Positions 12,226-23,900 of a DNA stretch of 64,000 nucleotides are shown one piece after another. Below the pieces are notes generated by a model. The model was not told the DNA's origin. It made no database searches and was given only the letters and a program-made list of their open reading frames with translations. The stretch is from assembly GCA_946811695.1 (NCBI GenBank), contig OX328127.1:48933774-48997773 (forward strand), read 5' to 3'. Origin of the DNA: Gonocerus acuteangulatus (lineage: Eukaryota > Arthropoda > Insecta > Hemiptera > Coreidae). The number at the start of each line of letters is the position of its first letter. Position 1 is the stretch's first letter. A program made the position numbers and the translations under genes.

Positions 12226-12243
12226 CAATATCAGGGGTCACCA
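12226..12243 (-). other. Primer binding site, tRNA-Trp type
   Basis: One base inside the 5' LTR the minus strand reads TGGTGACCCC, complementary to the CCA end of eukaryotic tRNA-Trp (which ends GGGGTCACCA). The next eight bases do not continue the match. Trp priming is typical of CsRn1-like elements. Confidence 0.75.
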
Positions 12244-12244
12244 A

Positions 12245-12655
12245 TGTTAAGTGTTTAAGTTTGGTAATTAATATAAACAGTTAAACTATTAAACGAAATA
12301 GAACTTTATTAAAAAAAACTGATTGAAGATTCTGATCGGATGTAAATATGAGGTTCAAACGGTGCGCTGCGATATATCCGGTTCCTGGAGCGAGTATTCA
12401 GGTCTAGTGCTCCTTCACCGACACAGTTTATAGGAAACTCGATTAAAATGTTGGTACTCACCAAAGTCCAGCCTTGACCGAGTACTACCGTGGACTAGGC
12501 TTGAGTTTCGAGTTTGAGCAAATTCAGACTAGGGATCTAGTTTTGAACGAGATTGCACTGAAACATTTTTTAGGCTAACCCTTCTTAGAGCAAGGTTCAA
12601 CTAAACTCTTTTTTTTATATCACATGTGTTCTTGGGTTATCTGATAACCGCTACA
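12245..12655 (-). repeat. 5' LTR (411 bp) of the gypsy element
   Basis: Partner of 7806-8217, holding the promoter side since transcription runs on the minus strand. TG...CA ends, with ATAC duplication at 12656-12659. Confidence 0.92.
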
Positions 12656-12772
12656 ATACCTTAGTTGTTCTAATAATTTAACACCAAATTGTTCTTTTAT
12701 AATAAGTTGAATTGTATTTATAGATCTGTTACTTATCTTAATTATAAACTTTTTTTCTGTATTAATTTATGT

Positions 12773-12894
12773 TTTAGCACTTTCCTCCGAAGGAAAGTAG
12801 CTATTGAGGTTGGACTCATGACGGAATTTTTGAAAAATTTCTTCAAATCTTTATCGACCCTACCTAGTAGACACCGAAAATGACCCCCGTTAAA

Positions 12895-12950
<56 letters not shown>

Positions 12951-14002
12951 TCTGTTAACACGATAGCGGCCAGAGTTTTTGTTTTTTCGCCACGAAACTT
13001 GGTATATAGCATTCAATTAGCAAACGGTTGAACGAGTTCGTTAACCACCAAAGTCGGTCCACCAGAAGGGGGGGTTTACCCCGAACCCAAAACACTAATT
13101 TGACTATGTCAGCCGTAATATTTGTTATATTTCAACGAAACTTGGTATTCGTTGTGTTAATATAAAGAGAAAATTGAGATATAAAAATGAACTAAATCGG
13201 TTCATTAGAAGGGGGGTTTACTCTGGACCCACAATACCAATTCGCCACTACCAGCCGTGATTTTTGGTATATTTCGACGAAACTCGGTATTCGTAGTGGT
13301 AATCTACAGGTAAATATGTGTTGTAAAAATAAACTAAATCGGTTCATTAGGAGGGGGGGTTTAATCCGGACCCACAATACCAATTCGCCACTACCAGCCG
13401 TGATTTTTGGTATATTTCGACGAAACTCGGTATTCGTAGTGGTAATCTACAGGTAAATATGTGTTGTAAAAATAAACTGAATCGGTTCATTAGAAGGGGG
13501 GTTTACTCCCGACCCAAATTCCTATTATACTCATACCGGTCGTAATTTCTGCTGTATTGTAACGAAACGCGGTATACGTCGTGGGTAACTCATGAGAAAG
13601 AAGTGTTGTAAAAATGAGCTGAATCGGTCAATCGGAAAGCGGGGGTTTAATTTGTAATATATTTCAATAGAAAAGCTCGCCAGACGTAGGCTCACAAAGC
13701 CTCCGCAAGGAGCGCTTTCTACCACTAGAGTGACTGTATCCTGTTCCTGCGTTAGATCAAAATACGATAATATGAGGTTTTTTGTATTTATTACGTATTG
13801 TAATAGGTACCATGTGTAAACATAACTCTGGAAGCAAATTAATAATTGATCAGTTACTCATTACAAACTTATAAGAGAACTATTCATGTTTTTATTTTAT
13901 TTATGTAGGATATTTTAAGCAAATTGTTCTGGAAAGCAGTCTACACTACCCAAATTCTGAGGAAAGTGCTTAGTTATGCAGCTCCTGCGTGACGGACTTT
14001 TT
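12773..14002 (+). repeat. Unclassified dispersed repeat (family X), copy inside the PLE
   Basis: Interrupts the PLE relic between its 'tattaattt' and 'tcattttaactgacga' phrases. It has an (AT)n tract (12896-12948), a 'tctgttaac' phrase, 'gaaactTGGTA' phrases and a 3' end like GCAGYTCCTGCGWGWCGGAC. The same opening and ending occur at 37.3-38.6 kb; the ending also occurs at 59.9 kb. No coding capacity. Helitron-like or other non-autonomous origin is possible, but no terminal hallmark proves it. Confidence 0.6.
13054..13650 (+). repeat. 143-bp tandem array within family X
   Basis: A 'cggttcattagaaggggggt'-type phrase recurs at about 13054, 13197, 13341, 13484 and 13626 (period 142-144). The two middle units are nearly identical, the outer ones diverged. 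Related units occur inverted at 17.86-18.08 kb. Confidence 0.8.
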
Positions 14003-14019
14003 TTTTCTTATCATTTTAA

Positions 14020-14049
14020 CTGACGAATGCTACCAAAGAGTAGCCGAAA
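14020..14049 (+). ncRNA. Hammerhead-like core in PLE relic
   Basis: CTGACGA (14020-14026), a GCTAC/GTAGC hairpin with loop CAAAGA, then GAAA (14046-14049). Hammerhead ribozymes are known in PLE terminal regions. Stems I and III are not obvious here, so catalysis is unproven. Confidence 0.45.
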
Positions 14050-14726
14050 CGTCCTAAATATAGATTTATTTTACAAAAATCGTATTGAGGTTTCTTTAGC
14101 CGAATACAAACTATTCCATCTTTGCTTATCACCTCGACGGCTAATTAACTAATCTTCGTAATAAATTTTAAAAATCACGTTTTTTTGGTGTAATATTAAT
14201 AAATAGCGAGTATCGTATATTATCCCTTCCATATAACCCAATTTCCTTTCACTGAACCACTGAGAACTTTTAGCAATCCATCAAACATAGAACATTATTA
14301 AAGAAGAGCGGTTTAACGGTCGATTGACAATGCTAAAAAAAATAAAAAATCTATTGAGGACTTATTTTTAAAGGTATTTGTTTAACCCTAGACCGGGCGC
14401 GTCTATTAGAGTCACGTATCCGGGCGCGTGGTTGTCTTTGTCAACCACTACAGTTTTCTTTAACTTACGAGTATATACCCACTCTTAACCTTAACTATTA
14501 TGCATTAACATAAATTTTTATTATTTTTATTGATATTAGGGGTTATATGACATAATAATAAAATAAATAATATTTAAAATTCAATTCAAGTTATTCAATA
14601 AATTGTTTAATCCACATTACAAAATTTAACAAAAATCGCTCATTGAAGATTAATAATTACAAAGTAAATATATATATTATATGTAAGATAAGACATACAC
14701 ATAGTAGTTATACAGAAATTATAACA

Positions 14727-16596
14727 TTAATTGTTACAGTTCTTCATCAGAGATAATAGCACTCTCTTTTTCCAGTTTACACATTTTATTACATTTTTTG
14801 AGTGTGTTTTGCATACAAAATTTTCACATAAACTACATTTCATAGTTGTAACCTTGTTACCTCCTCGGCCACAAAGAACGCATCTTCCTTTTGTAGTACC
14901 AATTTTTTTTATTGGTTCTTTATTGTCATTTATAAAAAGTTTGTTCTTTAGATAAATGCGAATATCCGTTGGTAGTGTCAGTATGCGAGAGCGTTCAAGA
15001 AACCACTCTCTCATTAGTTGATAAGAAAGAGTTTTTAGAAACTGCCTTCGCATCACGCAATTTTCCACAGGTTTGTTGAAGATATGAATTACTCTTGCAT
15101 TTATGCCACTTATATTTAGCAAGGTGTAAAACAGACACATTGTCCACCTATTGCTTTTCCTTGCAACTGAATATTTGGCTTCCATCTGGTCACAAGTGTC
15201 GACGCCTATTATTGTCGCATTGTAATCTAATATTACGTCTGGCTTATTTGTCACTTCATCAACGGATGGAGAGGTGTGCATGGATGATAGCAGAATGACT
15301 GCTTTATTTTTTTTAGGCACATGAGATACCAACATCTTTTCGAATTGGAAACCGAACAATGTTGTTGAAACTTGACGGTTCTTGTTCGGCAGAAATTGAG
15401 GTGGGATTTCACTCTTATTTTTTCTGAGTGTTCCTATTGTTGTGAATTTATTATCCAACAAACTAAACACTAGGTCGTATGACGTGTACCAATTATCGAT
15501 AGTTAAATTTCGATTTCTACCCTTCAGGTGTTCTAATAATCTATGAACTATGTCAAATGGCTTATTAGAAAATTGATGTGGACCCGGTGGTTGCATACCA
15601 CAGTAAAGTTCAATTGTAGATGTGTAAAATGTTTTAGCATCATTGACAGCGTATAGTTTCAATCCATATTTCGCAGGTTTGCTTGGAATATATTGAATGA
15701 AACTACAACGTCCTCGGAAAGGAACTAATTTTTCATCGATTCTAATAAATTCGCTAGGGTTGTACGCAGTTTTACAATTTCTTACAAATGCATCTAGGAG
15801 GGAGCGAACAGCAGCCAAACGGTCAATCTTCTGTCTTTCGGTACGAGTATTTTTGTCGTCAAAGCGTAAGCACCTCAGTAAAAACAAAAATCTTTTTGAT
15901 GACATACAACTTCGTGCGGCTATGATTCCATCTCCTTCACTATTCCATATCTCCTCCACACTTGTATATTGTGCTCCTTTTATCCCTAATAAATACAGAA
16001 GGCCAATCAGTGCCATTACTTCACTCCTACTTGTCAATTTAGCATCACGTTCCCGGCTATAACCTATCTTATCACGTTTGTTGGATATAAACATATTAGT
16101 AAAATTAACTATATCATCGATTATTTCAGTGCTTATAAATTGAAAAAAGCAATCAATTTCAGTAATAGCATTTTTTGCTTCCCCTTTTGGACCTGGTAAT
16201 ATTTTTACAATATTCTTTGATTTAGTCCTAAATTAACTTTTGATGAAAGCCGTCGTAGCCCACATAGTGTCGTCCTTTCCATAGAAAAAATCTGTGTCCA
16301 TCTCATCTTCAGAGGTTGTTTCCTTTTCAGAATCTATTTCTTGTTCGGTATCACTGTTATGTTCCTGGTCAGAATGACATACGATTTCATCTTCAGAGTC
16401 GGAAGAATCATACTCTGCTGGTCTGCCAGCACAAGCTCTAGCTTCTTTTTCCTCGTCTGATTGCTGTTTAAGCTCTTCTAAAATTTTAGGTATGTCTTCA
16501 TTTTTAATAAAACGCGACCTAAAATAGTATAATCCGATTAAGAGAAGAGACGTGAAAATTATAATCAGCAAAAAACAGAAACTAAATTACTTACAT
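14727..16596 (-). pseudogene. piggyBac transposase with one in-frame TAA
   Basis: A DDD transposase that excises and inserts at TTAA. One frame runs from 16518 to the stop at 14727, interrupted only by TAA at 16233-16235. The three catalytic Asp contexts are all present: IDEKLVPFRGR, TIDNWYTSYD and GVDTCDQM. A C-terminal Cys-rich domain (CVLCGRGG...CSLCENFVCKTH) is intact. The N-terminal region is acidic (DSSDSEDE and nearby). No ATG lies at the head of the genomic frame. Joining 16596-16595 (AT) to 16518 (G) across a GTAAGT...TTTTAG intron gives ATG and a product of about 597 codons, close to the usual 594. If only the TAA is a lesion, this copy is very young. Confidence 0.9.
16519..16594 (-). 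other. Probable 76-nt intron at the transposase start
   Basis: Minus-strand donor GTAAGT (16594-16589) and acceptor pyrimidine-A tract ending TTTTAG (to 16519). Unspliced, the ATG is followed directly by TAA. Spliced, the ATG is formed across the junction and reads M-S-R-F-I-K-N-E into the transposase. Confidence 0.55.
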
Positions 16597-16826
16597 GACC
16601 GGGCGCGTGGTTTACTTTGTCTACCAAAGCTGGATTCAAAGACTAAATAATGAATAATATTGCAGATGTTCACTCTATTAAAGTCAAAATTGTACTGAAG
16701 GAAAAGGAAGGATGTTGGGCAAAGGTATTAGCGGCTGGAAGCGTCTGAGTCAGAATTTGTGGAAAATGGAAATGAAATCATTCGACTGGTTGACAAAAGC
16801 AACCAGCGCGCCCGGACTAGGGTTAA

Positions 16827-17739
16827 ACGTTTGAACATACAAGAAGGAAGATGAAGAGAAAAAGTGTTGTTGCTGTAAAAGAAAAACTAACCCAGTAGAA
16901 CCATTATTTCATAAATTCTATATGGAGAAGCATCCATAAAGACTAACTATTCCTTGGAAATGAAAAAGGGGTTACCACCAGTCATTTTCAGAAAGTGTTA
17001 AAGCTAATATTTATGCATGGGCACGAACGAAATTTATTTTTGCAGCTACCACAAACCCGCAGCTGGGATGCTTTACGATCTTCTCATGCCTTCAGCATGC
17101 TAATCTACTGCGACAACCTATTAAAACCTTCCGGCTTGGGAAAGGAGAGAGAGAGAGAGAGAGAAAAAAAAAACAGTACCGCTTTCAAATAGAATGGGAG
17201 ATAGTCGGTAGCCCTAATATATAAGGGCGAGGAAATATTTATTCCGTGTGAATAGGATGTGGGCTAGGATTTAAAGTGTGACTGTAGGTATTAAAGCAGG
17301 ATTCTCCAAGGATTGAGAGGATGTGGAAGGAATTAAAGGAACAGGTCGTGGACTACAGGCAATTACACCGAGGAAACTAGATTTATTTCTAAAGAACAAC
17401 ATTTAATGTTGGATGTCTAACTGCCATCCATTTAATGGTGTCTTAGAGGTGTGGAGATAATCATTCTCTGTCCACCTTACTCCTGGAATCCAATAATAGC
17501 CAATAACTTGCAGTAAGAAGATGCAGCGGCTAGCATATTTCCACTTAGGAGGATGGACATTCGGTATATCATTTGCATATAAATTACCTTACTATTTAAT
17601 ATAAAAGTTCTTACTAAGACCTTTTTTTTTAAGTTTCTCGGTTCAACTTCATTTATATCTGGGTCCTTATACAATTTCACTATAGAATTACGTTTAATAA
17701 TTTAAGACCCACAAGATTAAACCCCAACTTCTATTGAAA
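16827..17739. other. Gene-free stretch
   Basis: No gene or known repeat recognised. A (GA)n run lies near 17145-17164. Confidence 0.4.
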
Positions 17740-18262
17740 CGACTAAGTTTATTTCTTAAGTACATCTTTCTCTATAGATACCCACGACGTATACCGCATG
17801 TCGTTAGAATACACGGGAAAGAACGTTCGGTAGAAGCAAGTTATTAATGTGGATCCTGAGTTACCTCCCCCCCCCCGCTAATAAACCGATTTAGTTTAAT
17901 TTCAAATCCTATTTTCCTCTTTCGATGACCACAACGAATACCGAATTCCATAGCCAAACAGCAAAAATAACGGTTTATATGGACTAATTAGTACTTTGGG
18001 CCCGGAGTAAACCCATCCCTCTTCCGGTTGACCGCTTTTGTTGGTCAATGATCTCGTTCAATCGTTTGATATGAGAATGCTACATAACAAGTTTCACGTC
18101 GAAACAACCAAAACTATAAATTTTAACGTGGGTCATTTTGGTTGTCTACTGGGTAGGATCGATGAAAATTTGAAGACATTTTTCAAAACTTCCGTCACGA
18201 CTGCAACCTCAATAGCTACTTTTCTTTTAGAGGAAAGGGGTAATAAACTTGACCTTTCGGTT
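17740..18262 (-). repeat. Inverted, diverged copy of the 12.78-13.65 kb repeat
   Basis: Its reverse complement follows 12780-13650 in order: 'aaagtagctattgaggttg', 'atgacccacgttaaaattta', 'gaaacttg-tat', the G-run unit and 'gcggtatacgtcgtgggta'. The pair flanks the piggyBac element in opposite orientation. Confidence 0.65.
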
Positions 18263-18334
18263 TAACCGAATTATTTGTGGTCATCAAGTTATCAAAATCA
18301 GGCAGAACACGAATAATCAATTATAATATAATTG

Positions 18335-18376
<42 letters not shown>

Positions 18377-19557
18377 GATAAATATATATATATTTGAATA
18401 ATTGATCGATTGTTATTTTTTTCCGTGAGTAATAAAACGTTAAGATTTCGTGTCGGCAGTTCCATATTGCGACATACCGAGTCATAAGCGGACTTCCCAA
18501 CAGGAAATGTTCAAACCTCTTTATGACCAGATGTTTGAATACAAATGCAAATATTTATAGAAGTATTTGTAAATACATACGAATAGAATGTGCAAGCTAA
18601 GTACTCAGTGATTTCAATCTATAGGACAAGCAGCCGCCAAGAGCTGTACACCATACATGATCCGATAGCGACTAGATAACACTTATACAGCACTTAAGGG
18701 CAAGAGATAGCCATCTTGGAGGGGAAGCCATAACGCCAGGTGATGCTATTCAGCAACAATCTCCCAGCGATTCTACTCAGAAGAGACTGTATCCAAGAGG
18801 AGTTCTAAATCTGGGTAAGATGAGCGGGTACAAAGGAAGCCGCTAAAAAGAGAAGATGCAATCTGCCTTGAGTTTCTAAAGAACGGAGGATGAGAAACCT
18901 TAGACTAAGCTAGGATTAAGGTTCTCCAGGTAGGGTCCAGCTAGCTTTAACTGCTCTTACTCCCTCGACTGATAGTTATCTAAAGCTTAAGTTCAATCTC
19001 GTTTTATAGCCCCTGAAGAAGGAGTGAGGGAGAGAAAAATAAAAAAACTAATATCCTTGCAATAAGGCGGTGCAATATTTCATTAAAGATGGTTCAAGAG
19101 ATTGTCTTAGTCTCAGAAATATACAAGAGATAATCTTTAATTAAAACATTGCTTGGATAGTTGGTAAATACATCCTCAGAGCTCCGAAGTCACTTTCAGC
19201 AGACGGAAGAAAGCAAATGCAGCACTTAAAAATTTGTAATAAAGTTCGTCTCTCAGGGGTACGTTATTTCTATTGCATTGCACATTAATATCCATATAGT
19301 GTACCTGTCATATCTCGTTTGCAAGAAAAACCTCATTCATGGCTTTGTTTATGTACGGTAAAGTATTGCAGCACAAGATACATTAGGGAAACAAGGAAAA
19401 TTATAGGGGAAAAAAAGGTTAATGTAAAAAATAAAGGTTTGATGGGAGTAGTTTTCAAATACTTCTAGTTAAAATATATGAATTTAATGAATGAAAAAAA
19501 AGAATCTTTGTTCTGCGGCTTTGTCCCTTAAGAATAACAAATAAATTTCCATAGTAG

Positions 19558-19617
<60 letters not shown>

Positions 19618-19622
19618 CACCT
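18263..19622. other. Gene-free stretch between (AT)n tracts
   Basis: (AT)n microsatellites at about 18339-18374 and 19561-19612. No gene recognised between them. Confidence 0.45.
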
Positions 19623-19822
19623 GTCCGTCGGTCTGTTTGTTCCTCATACAAATTCACATCGTTTGACCAATTTTGACTAAACTTGGTTCAAAGGTAGGTC
19701 TTGATTTTGACCATACTTTCCACATAGGTCGGTCCTGATCCGGGGATTACATAGGCTAGGTCAAAATCTTCTATCAGCTGTTTCTCTGTCTGTTTGTTCG
19801 TTATACAAATCCACACTGTTTG

Positions 19823-20085
19823 CATAAGCGGGGGACTGAGGGAGCTGCAGCCTCCCCCCCCCCCCCAATTATGATTCAATAGGTAAAAATGTGTCATACA
19901 ACCTTAAAAATAAATTAAACAAAATCGCTTAGTTGATAAAAAATATATTATTTTGGGTGTAATAGCGTTTTAGTAGGCTAAAACTAAAGTCCAAATTGTT
20001 AGTATTCCATACCCCGGAAATGGTCTCTGCCCCCCCCCCGAAATTTTCCCAGCACCCCCGAAATTATTTCCTATATACGCCCATG
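19823..20085. mobile_element. hAT-type MITE
   Basis: Ends read CATAAGCGG on the left and, as reverse complement, CATGGGCGT on the right. Flanking 8-bp direct repeats ACTGTTTG (19815-19822) and ACTGATTG (20086-20093) differ by one base. The interior is non-coding, with C runs. It is inserted in a copy of the 'gtttgttccttatacaaattcacac' type repeat whose two halves lie either side. Confidence 0.65.
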
Positions 20086-20444
20086 ACTGATTGACTGATT
20101 TTGACCATATATGGTAAACAGGTAGGCTTTGATTCGGGAAGTGTCATAGGCTAGGTCAAAATCGTCTAGGTCTCACAGTTCGGAGGTCACCGATTTGAAA
20201 CTGTGAACCCGAACAGTTACAGATTGACGTTATTAGATTTTAAGCTTACTTATTTGGTTTCTAATTTATTACTTTTCAAGGTGCAGAAAGTAGGTGTAGG
20301 ATGGCACGCTGTGTAATGCTAGTAAAGTTATAAAAAATAAAATACCATCACGATAAAAAGTAGATAGAATAATAAAACAGAGTTCACGTCCCCGCGTCAT
20401 CCTCCTCAAACCGAAAATAAACGCCGAAAATAAATTACAAATTC

Positions 20445-20912
20445 ACCTACAAAAAGTATTAATCCCCCTCAAAAAAAAAACTAACGTTGAAAAAAAGCCC
20501 AAGTTTCAGGCACCTCCCAAAAACGGTTTGCCTATGAACGGTTTGCCTAGTAATACCCTGTCACGTATTCTTCCAATTCCAACGTGGCCAATTTTCGTTA
20601 ACTTACATACATCCGTGGCTGTCAACAAAGAGCTTATAATAATCCTAAATCGTTACCCTAAGGGCCTGAATATTTAAATAACACACATTTTATAATAAAT
20701 CCTATTGTGGCCATCATTTGAAATTAAAAGTGGCCAAGTTGGAATTTCACAAATAACTGAGAGGATATTATTAGGTTGACAAGCCCAAAACTTGACCGAA
20801 TGCTATAATAGCATAACATTCATAGGCAAACTGTTTTTGGGAGGGTCCTGGAACTTTTTTTCCAACGTTATTTTTGGGGGGGGGGGGGGGGGTATAAGTA
20901 TTTACTTCTACC
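20445..20912. mobile_element. Foldback/MITE-like element with about 92-bp inverted arms
   Basis: Arms 20445-20536 and 20819-20912 are imperfect inverted copies, sharing AACGTTG, the CCTCCCAAAAAC block and TTTGCCTATGAA. The right arm carries a long G run (about 20876-20892), matched by CCCCCTC in the left. No transposase inside. Confidence 0.6.
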
Positions 20913-23900
20913 TAAGCCGATTTAACTGATTTTTAAAATAAATGATTCTCATTTATTTTTTCTGTTACCCAACAAAGGTACGCTTAACTACAAGAGGACA
21001 CAAATTACGGTCACAACAAGGTTTTATTAGGGAAACTCTTGATAATAATAGACCGAAAAGTTTCTTAGAACACTTCTAGTATTAGACTCGAGTTTCTTCT
21101 AAAAGGGTATTAATCATTGGAGTCCTGTGTAGCCCTCAAACTTGTAATAAACCGATTATACTTATTTTTATAAGACACTTCCCTTTGAGGAGTAGTAGAC
21201 ACTCTTAAATCTACTCTTTGGAATATTCTTCGCAAAATATTACGGTAATAAAAGAAGAGAAATATTTTAAATCTAAGCGGTTAATAGCAGAATGAAAAGG
21301 AAAATTGTATAATATTGATAGGAATACATTTGCATCAAATGAAAGAAAAAACATAAGACAAAAGTTTTATTTTTGGAGTAAACAAATTAATAATTCTGAA
21401 TTATTAGTTCGAAAGGACTTAAATAAAATTTAAAAGAAATCTTAGTATAATGAAAGCGGAAGAAAATATTAAATTTTCGAAATGAAGACCTTTATAGTAA
21501 ATTTTATTTTTCATTTCTAATGGCTGGCCAATAAAAGAACTCCGACCCACATTAAAGACGCACAAAGTGTAAAAACTTTACAAATACAATTTTTCATTTC
21601 TTTTTTTAGGTTTCATCTTTACTTAGATGTAAATTATTATCTTTTAGAACATTTGACGAACTGGAGGAAGAATTTTTGAAAAATGTCTTCTAAACTTCGT
21701 CGATAGTTTCAAAAGTTAAGTCTCGTTAAAATGTATTCATAGACCTGTGGGTGTGTGTTTGTGTTTGCCAACAAAATTTATATTCATTTGCAACGAAACT
21801 CTGTATCTAACATTGAAAAATAATGAGCTAGATCATTGACCCGTAACTTTCGTTGTTGACCTGAAAACCCCCACCTCTGAACAAATTGTGAAAACGAGTC
21901 CTAATTTTTGTTTTCATTTAATGTAATTCACTAAACAACCCTATAAAACTAATAAGAGGATAATATTGTTAAAATAAAGTGATTTTATGACTTTCTGCAA
22001 CATGTATTGACCTGAAGGGTAGTCTATTTTGTTTATTACATATTTGACAGCTGGTTATAACAAATGGAATTCTGCTAGTATGCAAGCTGTAGTGTAAAAT
22101 ATGTGTTTTCAGTTAAAGAGGTCTCTATCTTAAAACACGACACAAGCATAATGTACCTTTGTAAGAGGTGCTCAATTAAATCATAAAGTGAATTACCTAC
22201 TTTATATTGTCAAGATTGATAAACAAAATGCTCAAGCAACCTTTTAAAATAAAATAGGGCAGGAACAGGCAATAAATCATCTGGATTGACTAAACATAAC
22301 TAAAAACTTGGGAAACAAACAATTCATAATATTAAAATATTGAGAAATAGGTTTCGAAATTCTCATATTTACGACAAATCTGATAAAACTAGTAATTTAC
22401 TTAAGACTTACCTAACGTTCTTATTCTCGTAGACTTCCACGGAGCTTAATACAAAGGTTTTTGGATACGACCTATGTCGATGTGGTGATAACCGTCGCGT
22501 CACCAACCATTCTACCGGCTACCTCAGGGTTTCTTCTGAGTATTCTCCGCGAAATTCGAGTAGAGTAATTAAAGAATCAAGAATGGGATTTTTGTAGCTT
22601 TACAAAATAATTGGCCAAAAATCACTATCAAGAAATTTCCTTGGAAGATGATCATATTCCATTATGCCAATTCTTTGGAAGTATCAAAGATAAATAGCAT
22701 GGACAAGTGTATAATTCTTCTTAAAAGCCGTAAACCAAAACAAATTGTCAGTAATTCGTTTGTTTTTTACTTTCGTATCGTCAGCATATATACTGAATGT
22801 GAATAGATATCAGAGATTTCTCATTAGCGGATAACCTTCCTTGGTGGTAAGCCACAATAACGATATGCTGCATGAATTATTATTTCCAAATAGTTTTTCT
22901 CTAGTTATAATACACAGCTGAATGGTTCTGTAATCGGGGATACTTGGTTGTCAAACTGGTTATGACAAGCCCCAAATAATGTTTATGGAATAGTTTGTCG
23001 AAGTTTGACTAGGTCTGCAAATGGGATTGTTTGGACAAGAACTGGCCAAGCAGACAACCCCGAACTAGAAGATGGGATTCCGAGAGGCATGACTGGAAAT
23101 CAAGCCGAAATTAGCATTCCTCCATCGCTGACAGCTAATATCGGATTTCCCTGATTCCCCATTCCTTCTGCCCTGATGACCAACTCACCTCACCAAAAGG
23201 ACAGTCACGAACAAATCTACCCAACATCCCCTTACAAGTCTTTAGAGACTTCCCTCTTAATCAATAGGGCGATGTAATAATAATCATAAATTTTGAATGT
23301 TAGTAAATAACATATTAATATCGATATAATATGTAACAGGTCTTGCGCTAATGGCCGAGATGTCGATGCGCCAAAAAAAAGTAATAGTTCTGACGTGGCC
23401 CACGTAGCGGAAGGTTTGCCTACGTTCCCTTAGGCTGTATATAAATTTAACCCTCCTCAAGTGGCGTCTAGGGATGCAAAAAACGTAGAGCCTGTTGTTA
23501 ATTTTTGTTAATCACCATTTATATTGGCATAATGATAAAGTGTTATTACAATATCAATTCCATTTATTTGGGGAATTTGAATCTTCAGGAAACAAGAATT
23601 GGTTTTTATTTTGTTTTAATTACTTTCGTTTCAGAAAAAATCTAACTTTGCAAGCATAATTTGTTGAAAAAAATAAACCGAAAAAAGATTTATTAAATTA
23701 AAATATATCCAGTCAAGAAAAAAAAAGTTATTGAAAATAACCTAATTGCTTGAATAATTCAATGATTGGTATAATACAGGTGAAACCTAATTTATTCAGA
23801 CAAAATAAATTGAATAAAAGTTATAGTTTATTGGTTACAAAAATAACCTACATATTCCTGTATTATACAATTCTTCGGTGTATCAACATTCAATATTCGC

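Larger units (their letters stand above)
7806..12655 (-). mobile_element. Ty3/gypsy LTR retrotransposon, CsRn1-like clade
   Basis: A complete 4.85 kb element on the minus strand: two near-identical LTRs with TG...CA ends, a 4-bp target duplication (ATAC at 7802-7805 and 12656-12659), a primer binding site, gag, protease, RT/RNase H, integrase and a polypurine tract. The gag CHCC zinc knuckle and the tRNA-Trp-type primer site are traits of the CsRn1 clade. LTRs differ at about four substitutions and one A-run indel, so insertion is recent. Two lesions break pol: a TGA at 11138-11140 and a frameshift near 9675. It lies inside an older PLE copy. Confidence 0.93.
7358..14155 (+). mobile_element. 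Penelope-like element relic, split by two later insertions
   Basis: Parts at 7358-7805, 12656-12772 and 14003-14155 align in order to the 3' portion of the PLE at 62.1-63.8 kb. The first part still translates as the C-terminal end of its ORF (residues like NYKTD-QGISP-YAN-FQ) and then the 3' UTR. The last part holds the CTGACGA...GAAA core and the 3' end. Between them lie a Ty3/gypsy element (7806-12655) and an unclassified repeat (12773-14002). The copy is 5'-truncated within about 25 codons of the ORF end and is dead. The assignment rests on similarity to another copy in the same window. Confidence 0.75.
14386..16822 (-). mobile_element. piggyBac transposon, full length
   Basis: Both ends lie in TTAA (14382-14385 and 16823-16826), the piggyBac target duplication. 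Terminal inverted repeats read CCCTAGACCGGGCGCG on the left and CCCTAGTCCGGGCGCG on the right (15 of 16). The unit CCGGGCGCG followed by a GGTTG(T/C)-like stretch recurs near the left end (about 14420), near 16600, and at the right end, a subterminal repeat set. The single gene inside is a minus-strand piggyBac transposase of normal length with one stop codon. It lies between inverted copies of another repeat (12.8-13.6 and 17.7-18.3 kb). Confidence 0.95.

Noticed and set aside
12898..12948. CRISPR-like or satellite arrays
   Set aside because: Only simple (AT)n; no spaced direct repeats of CRISPR type in the window.
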